Shown piece by piece: positions 24,158 through 33,028 of a stretch of 37,982 nucleotides of DNA. The stretch's first letter is position 1, and every line of letters starts with the position of its first letter. Source of the DNA: Acidobacteriota bacterium (GTDB lineage Bacteria > Acidobacteriota > Terriglobia > Terriglobales > Acidobacteriaceae); assembly GCA_013290025.1 (NCBI GenBank), contig JABCYV010000014.1, positions 1 through 37,982 on the forward strand. The letters are read 5' to 3'. The notes beneath the pieces were generated by a model. The model saw only the letters and a list, made by a program, of their open reading frames with translations. It did no database searches and was not told the DNA's origin. Made by a program: the position numbers and the translations under genes.

Positions 24158-27010
24158 ATGATTAGCGAGACCATTTCTCACTACCGCGTCCTGCACCAGC
24201 TCGGCGGCGGGGGGATGGGTGTGGTTTACGAGGCGGAGGACCTCAACCTCGGCCGCCATGTTGCGCTCAAGTTTCTGCCGGAGGAACTGGAAAAGGACCA
24301 AGCGTCTCTTGAGCGCTTCCAGCGCGAGGCACGGGCGGCGTCGGCTTTGAATCATCCCAACATCTGCACCATTTACGAAATTGGACAGGTCGAAGGCCGT
24401 TACTTCATTGCCATGGAACTGCTGGAAGGGCAGACCCTCAAGCAGCGCATCGGAAAGCAGCCCATGGAGATGGACGTCCTCCTGAAGCTGGCCATCCAGA
24501 TCGCCGACGCTCTTGACGCCGCTCACGCCAAAGGCATCATTCATCGCGACATTAAGCCAGCAAACATCTTTGTTACTACTCGCAACCAGGCCAAGGTGTT
24601 GGATTTTGGCCTCGCTAAGCAAACCCTCAAGTCAGAAGCCTTGTTGGGTGGCCCGACCCTCGGTTCGGCGGCGACTGTAGACACGGTAGGCGGAGATATG
24701 CTGACTAGTCCCGGATCCACCGTCGGCACCGTCGCATACATGTCTCCGGAGCAGGCACGAGGCAAGGAGCTGGATCCGCGCACCGATCTATTTTCCTTCG
24801 GTGCCGTGCTCTATGAGATGGCGACCGGCGCGTTACCCTTCCGTGGCGACACATCGCCCGTTATCTTCGACGCCATCCTGAACCGGCCGGCAGTGGCGCC
24901 AGTGCGGCTGAACCCTGACGTCCCCTTACAACTGGAAGACATCATCACCAAGCTCTTGGAGAAAGATCGCGATCTCCGCTACCAGAGTGCGGCTGAGGTA
25001 CGTGCCGACCTGAAGCGCTTGAAACGTGACACCGAGTCAGGCGTGACCTCCGCGGCTACGACTTCGTCGAGTGCTGCGCGGGCGAGGGTGGCGCATCCGG
25101 CGGGCCGTCGAAATCTTTGGAACTACGTCGTGATGGCCGTGGTCGTCGTCTCCGTCATTGGTTTAGCGATGACGTTTTTCGCTCGCCGTGGCCGCGCCGT
25201 AATGACTGAGAAGGACGCGATCCTGCTCACCGATTTCGTGAATACCACAGCCGATCCGGTGTTCGATGGGGCGCTCAAGAAGGCGTTGGCGGTCGATCTC
25301 GAGCAGTCTCCCTATCTCAATGTCTTCCCCGAACAGAAGGTGCGACAGACCTTGCAGTTCATGGGTCGCGCACCTGATACGCGCATCACGACGGAGGTCG
25401 GACGGGAGGTGTGCCAACGGGACGCCATCAAAGCGATGCTGAATGGCTCGATCGCCAACATGGGAAGCCAGTACGTGATCAGCCTGGACGCTGTGAACGC
25501 AGCTACCGGGGACTCGCTGGCCAGAGAAGAGGTGCAGGCAGCAAGAAAAGAAGATGTACTGAACTCTCTCCACCAGGCCGGCTCCGACTTGCGAAGAAAG
25601 CTGGGAGAGTCTCTGGGCTCGGTACAGAAATACGACAAGCCTTTGTCCGAGGCCACCACCTCATCGTTGGAAGCGCTCAAGGCCCTCAGCCTGGGAGACG
25701 CGAAACACCAGGTGGGGGATGAACTGGCCGCGCTGCCACTTTATCAGCGAGCCGTGGAACTGGACCCGAACTTTGCCATGGCCTACGCGCGCATTGGCGC
25801 GGTGTACAACAACCTGGGCCAGACTGAAATCTCGGAACAAAATCGGCAAAAGGCGTTTGAGTTGCGCGACCGGGCCAGCGAACACGAAAAGCTCTACATC
25901 ATGTCGCACTACTTCGCCGATTCGGGACAACTGGATAAAGGAATCACTGCCCTAGAACTGTACAAGCAGACTTATCCCAGAGATTCGATTCCCTATAACA
26001 ATCTGGCCAACATTTATTGCCAACTGGGCCAGTTTGAGAATTGCTTGGACAACGCCCGGCAGTCAGTCGAACTGGATCCCGGAAGCCTGAGCGGTTACTC
26101 CAACGTGGCGAATGCTTATGTCGGGCTCAACCGTCTGGATGAGGCCAAAGCCACACTTAACCAGGCTTTGCAGCGTAACCTTGCCGGATTTACATCTCAC
26201 TTGCAGTTGGCCGGAATTGCCTGGGTGCAGAATGATATCCCGACCATGGAGCGTGAACTCGATTTGGCGGCCAAATCTGGACCGGCGGGCGAAGCCACCT
26301 CGCTGGGATTTAGGTCAGGAGTCGCCGCCGCCCGAGGACAGGCGCGGCAGGCGGCCGATTTCGGTCAGAAAACCAGAGAAGCTGCCCAACGTCTGGGCCT
26401 GAAAGAGGCAATCGCTAACGAATATTCACAAGAAGCCATGGCCGAAGCCATCTTTCTATATAAGTCTCGCGCCCAGGACAGTGCGGCACAAGCTTTGAAG
26501 ATATCGCAGTCGCCGAACGTGACGCTAAGCTCAGCCTTAGCGCTGGCCCTCAATGGCGACGACCAGAAAGCGGGCAAGTTGGCGGACGACATTGCCCACA
26601 AGCGTCCCTACGATACTTTGGCGCAGTTTGTCTTCGTACCCCTGGTGAAAGCCCAGACCGAAATCAATCGTGGCAATCCTGCGAAGGCGATCGATCTGCT
26701 GGATAACGCCATGGTCTACGCTCGCGTAAATTCCAACGTACTGTACGTTCGCGGAAATGCCTACCTGAAAGCCGGGCGCGCTGCCGATGCTGTCCAGGCA
26801 TATCAGCGACTACTGGAAATGAAGAGCTATATCGGTGTGGATCCCTTGGTCCCGTTAACTCATCTCGGACTGGCCCGCGCCTACGCGCAGCAAGGGGACA
26901 AGGCCAATAGCCGCCTCGCCTACCAGGACTTCTTCGGCCTGTGGAAGGACGCCGACCCCGACATCCCCCTCCTGCATCAGGCCAAAGCCGAGTACGTCAA
27001 AGTTCAGTAA
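24158..27010 (+). CDS. Transmembrane Ser/Thr protein kinase with TPR extracytoplasmic domain
   Basis: This is a 950-residue PknB-type (Hanks) kinase. The cytoplasmic kinase domain (about 9-290) has the Gly loop [14 protein letters not shown], catalytic Lys38, HRD (129-131; HRDIKPANI), DFG (149-151) and the SPEQ motif (196-199). A basic linker leads to one TM (about 323-341). The outer part first shows a TolB/FlgO-like alpha/beta segment (about 350-470; [26 protein letters not shown]). An array of tetratricopeptide repeats follows (about 520-940; [26 protein letters not shown] and similar). The active-site motifs are intact. GGGAG lies ahead of the ATG. It likely senses an envelope ligand or protein and signals inward. 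It precedes the sigma-factor/kinase pair by about 190 nt. Confidence 0.94.
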   Translation: MISETISHYRVLHQLGGGGMGVVYEAEDLNLGRHVALKFLPEELEKDQASLERFQREARAASALNHPNICTIYEIGQVEGRYFIAMELLEGQTLKQRIGKQPMEMDVLLKLAIQIADALDAAHAKGIIHRDIKPANIFVTTRNQAKVLDFGLAKQTLKSEALLGGPTLGSAATVDTVGGDMLTSPGSTVGTVAYMSPEQARGKELDPRTDLFSFGAVLYEMATGALPFRGDTSPVIFDAILNRPAVAPVRLNPDVPLQLEDIITKLLEKDRDLRYQSAAEVRADLKRLKRDTESGVTSAATTSSSAARARVAHPAGRRNLWNYVVMAVVVVSVIGLAMTFFARRGRAVMTEKDAILLTDFVNTTADPVFDGALKKALAVDLEQSPYLNVFPEQKVRQTLQFMGRAPDTRITTEVGREVCQRDAIKAMLNGSIANMGSQYVISLDAVNAATGDSLAREEVQAARKEDVLNSLHQAGSDLRRKLGESLGSVQKYDKPLSEATTSSLEALKALSLGDAKHQVGDELAALPLYQRAVELDPNFAMAYARIGAVYNNLGQTEISEQNRQKAFELRDRASEHEKLYIMSHYFADSGQLDKGITALELYKQTYPRDSIPYNNLANIYCQLGQFENCLDNARQSVELDPGSLSGYSNVANAYVGLNRLDEAKATLNQALQRNLAGFTSHLQLAGIAWVQNDIPTMERELDLAAKSGPAGEATSLGFRSGVAAARGQARQAADFGQKTREAAQRLGLKEAIANEYSQEAMAEAIFLYKSRAQDSAAQALKISQSPNVTLSSALALALNGDDQKAGKLADDIAHKRPYDTLAQFVFVPLVKAQTEINRGNPAKAIDLLDNAMVYARVNSNVLYVRGNAYLKAGRAADAVQAYQRLLEMKSYIGVDPLVPLTHLGLARAYAQQGDKANSRLAYQDFFGLWKDADPDIPLLHQAKAEYVKVQ

Positions 27011-27202
27011 AGCCTCGCCATTTCTGATCTATGCTTGCGCCGAGTGAATAAGGCTGTCCTCGCTCGCGCTTTTCGCCAAAGGTGGGTAGCAAGACGTCAG
27101 TATGGCATGTCCGAGGTAAAAGAAAGCTAATTGCAATCGCCTTGTCATGTCACTGCTGCAGGCCGTACACTCCGTTTTCACTTTTCGCGAACCGTTGCAA
27201 AC

Positions 27203-27949
27203 ATGCAGGATGAAATCAATTTCGGCGGCACCGGTAATTTTCCGGCCACGCGCTGGTCACTCATTCTCGCGGCGCGCAGTGGTCAGGCAGACGAACGAGA
27301 GCGGGCTCTCAATACGTTGATTGCCGCGTACTGGAAGCCGGTTTACAAATACATCCGCCTGGGTTGGAGGAAGGACAATGAGCAAGCTCAGGACCTAACC
27401 CAGGAGTTTTTCACGCGCTTGCTCGAAAAAGATTTCCTCGAAAGCTACGACCCCAGCCGGGCACGATTACGAACATTTCTGCGGGTATGCATCGATCGCT
27501 TTGTCGCAAACGAGGAAAAAGCTGCCCACCGCTTAAAGCGCGGCGGCGCCGTCCAGTTTCTCGCCCTCGATTTCGAGTCGGCTGAGGGCGAATTGCGGCA
27601 AATCGAAATACCATCGCCCGAAACGATGGATGACTTTTTCGCGCGAGAGTGGGTACGCAGCGTCTTCAGCCTCGCCTTGGGGCGGTTGCGTCAGGAGTGT
27701 GAAGTGCATGGAAAGCAGATGCAGTTTCGCTTGCTGGAACTCTACGACATCGACGAGGGCAGCAAAGGGTTGACTTACGAACAGGTGGCAGCTCAGTTTG
27801 GATTGAAGCCTTCTGACGTGACCAACTATCTCGCGTACGCGCGCCGGGAGTTTCGCCGAATCGTCCTGGAGCAACTGCGGGAGATGACCGCCAGCGACGA
27901 CGAATTCCGGCGCGAGGCGCGAGCCCTGTTAGGTATGGATATGCCATGA
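27203..27949 (+). CDS. ECF-type RNA polymerase sigma factor (kinase-linked group)
   Basis: This 248-residue protein has sigma region 2 (about 30-110; ALNTLIAAYWKPVYKYIR, AQDLTQEFFTRLLEKDFLESYDPSRARLRTFLRVCIDRF) and a degenerate region 4 (about 190-235; GLTYEQVAAQFGLKPSDVTNYLAYARREFRRIV). The NFPATRWSLILAARSG start is, as I recall, typical of the sigma group found beside Ser/Thr kinases in Planctomycetes and Acidobacteria. The spacer between regions 2 and 4 is longer than in ordinary ECF factors. I prefer the ATG at 27203; a TTG at 27131 would add 24 unconserved residues. Its last four bases overlap the start of the following kinase, and no anti-sigma gene is present. Control by phosphorylation is the natural hypothesis. 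Confidence 0.87.
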   Translation: MQDEINFGGTGNFPATRWSLILAARSGQADERERALNTLIAAYWKPVYKYIRLGWRKDNEQAQDLTQEFFTRLLEKDFLESYDPSRARLRTFLRVCIDRFVANEEKAAHRLKRGGAVQFLALDFESAEGELRQIEIPSPETMDDFFAREWVRSVFSLALGRLRQECEVHGKQMQFRLLELYDIDEGSKGLTYEQVAAQFGLKPSDVTNYLAYARREFRRIVLEQLREMTASDDEFRREARALLGMDMP

Positions 27950-28956
27950 ACACGGTTGCCCCGCTAAAGTGGCTCTCCGATTCCGCACTTGACCGTTTGC
28001 GTGCCGCGGTGGACATCCCCGATCTGAGCGGCACTCGTTACCTGTTGCTGGATAAGCTCGGCCAGGGCGGAATGAGCAGTGTGTATCGAGCCGAGGACAC
28101 TGTACTGGGCCGACACGTGGCACTCAAGGTCATCGGGTTCGCAGATGCCAGTGGTGAACTCGCCGCGCGGCTGCTTCACGAGGCCAAGGTGATCGCGCAG
28201 CTGGAGCATCCTGGGATTGTCCCGGTGCACGATGTGGGGACTCTCCCCGACGGCCGACTCTTCTACACCATGAAACTGGTGCAGGGCCAGCGATTAGACC
28301 AGCGTGTGGCGAAATTTGGAGGATTGCCGGAGCGCTTGCGGATGTTCCAGAGAATCTGTGAAGCCGTGTCCTTCGCTCACGCGCACGGCGTGTTGCATCG
28401 CGACCTCAAACCCCAAAATGTCATGGTCGGACCGTTTGGTGAGGTCCTGGTGATGGACTGGGGTCTCTCGAAGTTCTTGTGCGCGAAAAATGATGTGGTC
28501 ACAGAAGAGCTGCGCCCGAGCTCACCGTCAGCAAAGCAGACTCTTGCAACAGGCACCTCTCATGGCACGATTCTGGGCACGCCGGGCTATATGGCACCGG
28601 AACAAGCCCGCGGAGACGTCACGACGCTCGATCAAAGAGCGGATATTTATTCCCTCGGGGAAGTATTGAAGTTCCTGTTAGAGGGCGCTTTTCGGGATCC
28701 TATACCGAAGGCATTGACAGCGATCTGCGGTAAGGCGTCAGCCGCCGAGCCGCAACAGCGGTACGACTCGGCACAAGAATTGGCGAGCGATGTAGCCCAT
28801 TATCTCGATGGGCTGCCCGTCAAAGCCTATCCCGAGCGTCCATTCGCCCGCCTGTGGCGCTGGACGGCCAAAAACAGCGCATGGCTACTGCTGATCCTCG
28901 CCTACATCTTGATGCGGGCTTTGTTGATCCTATGGCGAATACGACAGTGTTTCTGA
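27946..28956 (+). CDS. Membrane-anchored Ser/Thr protein kinase
   Basis: This 336-residue Hanks-type kinase shows LGQGGMSSVYRAED (38-51), catalytic Lys61, HRDLKPQNVM (151-160), a DWG in place of DFG (171-173, VMDWGLSK), and GTPGYMAPEQARG. The C-lobe is short: after DIYSLGEVLKFLLEG only about 45 residues remain before the YLDGLPV end, so part of the usual helical region is missing. One TM at the C-terminus (about 312-331) is followed by five residues, placing the kinase domain in the cytoplasm with no outer sensor domain. The ATG overlaps the sigma-factor stop (ATGA), implying translational coupling and a shared pathway. DWG is a known variant in bacterial kinases, so activity is still likely. 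Confidence 0.93.
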   Translation: MNTVAPLKWLSDSALDRLRAAVDIPDLSGTRYLLLDKLGQGGMSSVYRAEDTVLGRHVALKVIGFADASGELAARLLHEAKVIAQLEHPGIVPVHDVGTLPDGRLFYTMKLVQGQRLDQRVAKFGGLPERLRMFQRICEAVSFAHAHGVLHRDLKPQNVMVGPFGEVLVMDWGLSKFLCAKNDVVTEELRPSSPSAKQTLATGTSHGTILGTPGYMAPEQARGDVTTLDQRADIYSLGEVLKFLLEGAFRDPIPKALTAICGKASAAEPQQRYDSAQELASDVAHYLDGLPVKAYPERPFARLWRWTAKNSAWLLLILAYILMRALLILWRIRQCF

Positions 28957-29035
28957 AGCAGGAACCACAGCCTAAAGAATTTCTCCCTGACGTTGAATAG
29001 AACGTCAGCGGACAAGAAGTCCGCTAGGAGATCAC

Positions 29036-29398
29036 ATGAACAAAATAGTGCTGGGGCTGTTGCTGGGCGGATTTCTCGGAATTTTCGATGGCCTGACTGC
29101 ATGGTTCACTCCCGAGGTGCGATCGCAACTGCTGGGCATCGTCATCGGATCCACCTTCAAAGGCCTGATCACGGGCGTGCTCATCGGCTACTTCGCTAAG
29201 AAGGTGAATTCTCTGCCGCTGGGGATCATCTTTGGGCTGGCCGTCGGCTTGATTCTTGCTTTCCTCGTGGCAGTAATGCCGAATCCGGCCGGCAAACACT
29301 ATTATTTCGAAATCATGTTGCCGGGCGGCATTCTGGGGATGATTGTCGGTTATGCCACTCAGCGCTTTGGTCAGGCAAGCCAAGCGGCCAGGAGTTGA
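29036..29398 (+). CDS. Small glycine-rich multi-pass membrane protein
   Basis: This is a 120-residue hydrophobic protein with about four helices containing glycine-zipper-like spacing (LGLLLGGFLGIFDGL, LLGIVIGSTFKGLITGVLIGYF, LGIIFGLAVGLILAFLVAVM, GGILGMIVGYATQRFG). AGGAG lies five bases before the ATG. I do not recognise a named family and no catalytic residues stand out. It lies 79 nt after the kinase on the same strand, possibly in the same transcript. Confidence 0.72.
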   Translation: MNKIVLGLLLGGFLGIFDGLTAWFTPEVRSQLLGIVIGSTFKGLITGVLIGYFAKKVNSLPLGIIFGLAVGLILAFLVAVMPNPAGKHYYFEIMLPGGILGMIVGYATQRFGQASQAARS

Positions 29399-29533
29399 TC
29401 GCGCAGTCTGCCGTTGTTCGCGAAAACGCGAAGAAGAGCCACATATCCGTCCCTTCGTTCTGGACGACAGCAGTTGGTGTGCTGGTCAAGAACGCGATAG
29501 AGTAGGCGGTCGCGACAATTGCGATCACTCGGC

Positions 29534-30208
29534 ATGGCCAACGACAATGAAAAAGAAGCCGCAGCGAGCGCCAGCCTGCGCTTTGTTCGCGACGGAGATA
29601 TCGTCGGTCTGGGGACGGGCTCGACCGCTGTGCATGCCGTTCGGCTTCTCGGCGAACAGGTACGCGCTGGACTCAAGATTCGCGGAATTCCCACTTCCGC
29701 TGCCACCCAGGAACTGGCTGCCAGCGTCGGCATCCCTCTGACCACACTCGATGAGTTTCAACAGATTGATGTGACCATCGACGGTGCCGACGAAGTTGAT
29801 CCCAACCTGCGACTGATCAAAGGAGGTGGGGGCGCGCTGCTGCATGAAAAAATCGTTGCGTCGGCCTCGCAAAAGTGCGTAATCATAGTGGACTCCAGCA
29901 AACAAGTTTCGATGCTGGGTAAATTTCCGCTGCCGGTCGAGATAGTTCCTTTCGCACGGGCGTTGCTGGCAAAGAATATTGCCGCGCTCGGCGCGTCGGT
30001 CAGCTTGCGCATGAATCCTTCGGGCAAGCCGTTCATTACCGACGAAGGTCACTACATTTTGGACTGCACCTTCGGCCAGATCTCCGATCCGGAGAGTTTG
30101 GCTCGGGCACTGGAGGAAATGCCCGGCATCGTGGAGCACGGCTTGTTTATTGGGATGGCTGACGTGGTCCTGGTTGGCAAAGGTGACAAAGTATTAGAAA
30201 TTGCGTAA
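29534..30208 (+). CDS. rpiA: Ribose-5-phosphate isomerase A
   Basis: RpiA interconverts ribose 5-phosphate and ribulose 5-phosphate in the cytosolic pentose phosphate pathway. The 224-residue protein has the family motifs VGLGTGSTAVHAV (substrate phosphate binding), GIPTSAATQELA, and DVTIDGADEVDPNLRLIKGGGGALLHEKIVA with the catalytic Asp/Glu/Lys residues. IIVDSSKQVSMLGKFPLPVEIVPFA and the C-terminal GLFIGMADVVLVG follow. I take the ATG at 29534, which matches the usual start and length; a TTG at 29519 would add five residues. No strong Shine-Dalgarno is seen. It converges with the M19 dipeptidase gene across 41 nt. Confidence 0.95.
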   Translation: MANDNEKEAAASASLRFVRDGDIVGLGTGSTAVHAVRLLGEQVRAGLKIRGIPTSAATQELAASVGIPLTTLDEFQQIDVTIDGADEVDPNLRLIKGGGGALLHEKIVASASQKCVIIVDSSKQVSMLGKFPLPVEIVPFARALLAKNIAALGASVSLRMNPSGKPFITDEGHYILDCTFGQISDPESLARALEEMPGIVEHGLFIGMADVVLVGKGDKVLEIA

Positions 30209-30239
30209 GCGAAGGAGCAACGGAATATCTCTCCTTGCT
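30208..30239. terminator. Possible bidirectional terminator between rpiA and the M19 gene
   Basis: AGC-g-AAGGAG (30208-30217) pairs with CTCCTTGCT (30231-30239) to give a nine-pair stem with one bulged G and a 13-nt loop. It begins at the last base of the rpiA stop codon, in the short gap between convergent genes. The flanking T/A runs are weak, so efficiency is doubtful. Confidence 0.35.
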
Positions 30240-30249
30240 ACCTCTTTCT

Positions 30250-31368
30250 TCATTCTGCGCCCCAAACTTCTCCCAGTACCCGATAGAAGTTCTTACCTAA
30301 AACTTTTTCGATCACGTCAGACGAGTAGCCCAGCTTGCTCAAACCCGTAGCGATGATTTCCAGGCGATCGGTTCGATCCAAATCGGGCGAGTACGGTGGG
30401 CGGTCTTCTTCGGGAGCGGCGACCCCGGACTTTTTCCGGCTGGCAATGTGCTCCTGGAACGCCTTGCGCTGCTCCGGCGTATCCGGGTAGGTGTCCAGGA
30501 TGCCGTCACTGCCAATTCCCACGTGGTCGGTACCACAGACTTTGAGGGCGTGGTCCAGATGCTGTAGGGCGTGATCGCGAGTCGGAGAAATAGGGCTGGC
30601 AACCAGGTACGGCATAAAGTAAATACCGGCAACGCCGCCACGATCCGCCAGGGATCGCAGTTCGCGATCTTCCTTGTTGCGCGGATGCGGATGCACTGCA
30701 TAGCAACCGATATGGGTAAAAAGCACAGGTTTGCTGGAGGCCTCGATAGCCTCATCGCTGGTGCGCTGCCCGCAGTGGCTCAGGTCGACGGCGATGCCCC
30801 GGTCATTCATCTTGGTGATAGCCGCGCGTCCCAGCTTGCTGAGTCCAGCGTTGCCCGGCTCGAGGCAGCCATCACCGTACAGTCCGCGGTTGTTGTAAGT
30901 GAGCTGAATGATGCGAACCCCGAGCCGCCGGAACACCTCGATACGATCCAAATTCGATCCCAGGCACTGGGGTTCCTGGAATCCCAACATAATGCCGATT
31001 TTTTGCTCGCGTTTGGCCCGGTCGAGGTCGGAATGGCGGCGAACCACCAACCAGTGCCCAGGATCACTTTCAGCAAGCCCGTTGACGAACGCAATGTACG
31101 AAACCGTGTCTTCGAACTCCGGCAGCGAGACCGTCCAGTTGATCGCACTCACTCCCGCTTCAAGAGCCTGTTTTGTGATCTCACGTTTAAGTGGCAGATC
31201 GAAGGAGTCGGCTCGTATGGCGGCGCACGCATCAATGACCAAGGTCCTGTGATAAAGAGCAGCGATCGCCGGAGTAATGCCGGCCTCCTGCGCGAGCAGG
31301 CTGGCCGGAGCCAGTTTTAATAGACAGGCAATTTGCGCGGAGTTGGCCAGGAAAACCCGGCGATTCAT
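30250..31368 (-). CDS. Peptidase M19 (membrane dipeptidase) homologue, Tat-type signal, altered metal ligands
   Basis: This 372-residue exported member of the renal-dipeptidase family has an N-terminus with a twin-arginine motif (NRRVFLANS) and a hydrophobic segment ending near LLAQEAG, suggesting folded export. The TIM-barrel landmarks include VRIIQLTYNNRG, GIAVDLSHCGQRT (first conserved His), PVLFTHIGCYAVHPHPRN (second conserved His) and HVGIGSDGI (metal Asp region). At the position of the usual DGHND metal-binding motif the sequence reads VIDACAAIRAD (residues 44-54), so both canonical ligands appear replaced by Cys and Ala. It may be a divergent subfamily with a changed metal site. It follows the PPOX gene by 29 nt, so the two probably form an operon. 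Confidence 0.87.
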   Translation of the reverse strand: MNRRVFLANSAQIACLLKLAPASLLAQEAGITPAIAALYHRTLVIDACAAIRADSFDLPLKREITKQALEAGVSAINWTVSLPEFEDTVSYIAFVNGLAESDPGHWLVVRRHSDLDRAKREQKIGIMLGFQEPQCLGSNLDRIEVFRRLGVRIIQLTYNNRGLYGDGCLEPGNAGLSKLGRAAITKMNDRGIAVDLSHCGQRTSDEAIEASSKPVLFTHIGCYAVHPHPRNKEDRELRSLADRGGVAGIYFMPYLVASPISPTRDHALQHLDHALKVCGTDHVGIGSDGILDTYPDTPEQRKAFQEHIASRKKSGVAAPEEDRPPYSPDLDRTDRLEIIATGLSKLGYSSDVIEKVLGKNFYRVLGEVWGAE

Positions 31369-31397
31369 GAGCCATTCTCCCTTTCAACGCGTCCTCT

Positions 31398-31796
31398 TCA
31401 ACCCATCATGTTGGCATGTTCAGGCTGGATCTTGTACACCACCCGCACTTCTCCCGCTTGGCGATATGGATATTTGTCCACCCCGAGGTATTTCTTGGCC
31501 AGCTTGTCGATGTGAGCATCGGCACCTTGCTCGGTGATTTCCACTACACGCCCGCGGATTTCTAGATAGCGGTAGGGATTGTCGGGATCGATGATCGCCA
31601 GTGCGACGCGCGGATCGCGGCGTATATTGCGGTCTTTCTGGCGACCCTTGGCAGAATTGAAAACCACGTGGTCGCCTTCCAAATCGCACCATACCGGCGT
31701 TACTTGGGGGCTGCCGTCCGGCATCAGTGTGCCCAGACTGGCAAACGCGCGCTTGCTGAACAGATCACGATACTTTTCGGGAATGGACTGAGACAT
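31398..31796 (-). CDS. PPOX-class flavin/F420-dependent oxidoreductase
   Basis: This 132-residue split-barrel protein belongs to the pyridoxamine-5'-phosphate-oxidase-like superfamily, with the pattern of the 'PPOX class F420-dependent' group (Rv1155-like). Landmarks are FASLGTLMPDGSPQVTPVWCDLEGDHVVFNSAKGRQKDRNIRRDPRVALAI and the RYLEIRGRVVEI strand. AGGAGG precedes the ATG. Members bind FMN, F420 or sometimes heme or biliverdin; the cofactor cannot be decided by eye, and F420 use would need the biosynthesis genes elsewhere in the genome. It is the first gene of a probable two-gene unit with the M19 homologue, and is divergent from the SAM hydrolase gene. Confidence 0.9.
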   Translation of the reverse strand: MSQSIPEKYRDLFSKRAFASLGTLMPDGSPQVTPVWCDLEGDHVVFNSAKGRQKDRNIRRDPRVALAIIDPDNPYRYLEIRGRVVEITEQGADAHIDKLAKKYLGVDKYPYRQAGEVRVVYKIQPEHANMMG

Positions 31797-32007
31797 GACA
31801 CCTCCTGAGAGAACGATGGTGAAGCTGTCGCCAAGGGATTATAGACGGGCTGCCAAACTGGCGTCACACTCCCGGACACGGGCCCGACGTTCGTAGCAAT
31901 TTCCAGTTCGCGCGTCCAGCGTTTACAATGTCTGACCTTACTCGAATTGCATAGACTTTGGCGGTGAAAGCGTGAGATGGGTATCCCCCATTAAACGAGT
32001 CGACTTT

Positions 32008-32949
32008 ATGAAGCACAAATGCTCAATGGTTCGATTTGGATGCCACCCATCGCTCTCGGCAGTGGCGGCGTTTCTTTTTCTCCTGCTTGGGAGCGGAAAG
32101 GCATCACTGGTCGCGCAGTCAACGGCAAATCCTCGGCCCACGATTGTTTTCATGACTGATTTTGGCACGGTGGATGATTCCGTCCCTATTTGTAAAGGCG
32201 TCATGTATTCGATAGCTCCCGACGTACGCATTGTGGATCTGACTCACCAGGTCACGCCGTTTTCCATCCTTGACGGAGCTCGCTTTCTCTATGGTGCAAG
32301 CGCTTACTTTCCGCCGCGAACAGTTTTTGTCGTGGTCGTCGATCCGGGAGTAGGTAGTCCCCGCAAAGCCGTAGTGGTGAAATCGAAGCGCGGGCAATAT
32401 TTTGTTCTTCCCGACAACGGTCTGGTGACCCTGGTTCAGGATCGCGATGGAATCGAAGGCGCCCGCGAGATCACAAGTCGTGACTGGATGATCGGCGCGG
32501 CGTTGTCGTCCACGTTCCACGGACGCGATATTTTTTCCCCGACAGGTGCGCATCTTGCCCACGGTGAAGACTGGACACAGGTTGGTCCGGAACTCGACGT
32601 CAGCAAGCTGGTTCGGCTCGACCTTGTGCCCGCGAACCTGGATGAACGTGGTTTGACCGGTGAGATCATCGCCACGGATGGCCCCTTCGGAAACCTGGTC
32701 ACCAATATCAGTGGAGAAGACTTTCTCAAGCTGGGCTACGGGCGGGGCCAAAACGTACGCATGACTATCGGCAACGCCGAAATGAATATGCCCTTCGTTC
32801 GCACCTTCAGCGATGTGCCCCTGAAGAAACCGCTTTTGTATATTGACTCGCGCGGACATCTTGGGCTCGCAGCAAACCAGGGCAGCTTTACGGCGATTTA
32901 CGGGATCAAGCCGCCGGTGCGGATTTTCATCCCTAGGGCGAAAAACTGA
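32008..32949 (+). CDS. SAM hydroxide adenosyltransferase (DUF62), predicted exported
   Basis: This protein belongs to the SAM hydrolase / chlorinase-fluorinase (DUF62) family, whose usual members split S-adenosylmethionine into adenosine and methionine. Motifs seen are IVFMTDFGTVDDSV, VDLTHQVTPFSILDGA, VVVVDPGVGSPRKA, VLPDNGLVT, SSTFHGRDIFSPTGAHLA (conserved catalytic His/Arg region), TDGPFGNLVTNI and YIDSRGHLGLAANQGS. Before the catalytic domain lies a 45-residue extension with positive residues and a hydrophobic core (LSAVAAFLFLLLGSG), ending in SLVAQ, which looks like a signal peptide. I chose ATG 32008 (313 residues); GTG 31972 or ATG 32026 are also possible and leave the hydrophobic core intact. 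An exported SAM hydrolase would be unusual, since SAM is cytosolic. Confidence 0.88.
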   Translation: MKHKCSMVRFGCHPSLSAVAAFLFLLLGSGKASLVAQSTANPRPTIVFMTDFGTVDDSVPICKGVMYSIAPDVRIVDLTHQVTPFSILDGARFLYGASAYFPPRTVFVVVVDPGVGSPRKAVVVKSKRGQYFVLPDNGLVTLVQDRDGIEGAREITSRDWMIGAALSSTFHGRDIFSPTGAHLAHGEDWTQVGPELDVSKLVRLDLVPANLDERGLTGEIIATDGPFGNLVTNISGEDFLKLGYGRGQNVRMTIGNAEMNMPFVRTFSDVPLKKPLLYIDSRGHLGLAANQGSFTAIYGIKPPVRIFIPRAKN

Positions 32950-33028
32950 AAACCGAATTGTGAAGCGGAAGTCGAATATCGATAGTGACCAAGTCAACCA
33001 ATTGTAGGGGAAGCAGGAGAAAGAAGAC

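Noticed and set aside
29525-30139. 204-residue minus-strand frame opposite rpiA
   Set aside because: rpiA is unmistakable on the plus strand; the antisense frame has no motif or ribosome-binding site.
30571-31320. 249-residue plus-strand frame opposite the M19 homologue
   Set aside because: It is antisense to a gene with clear M19 motifs; no independent evidence supports it.
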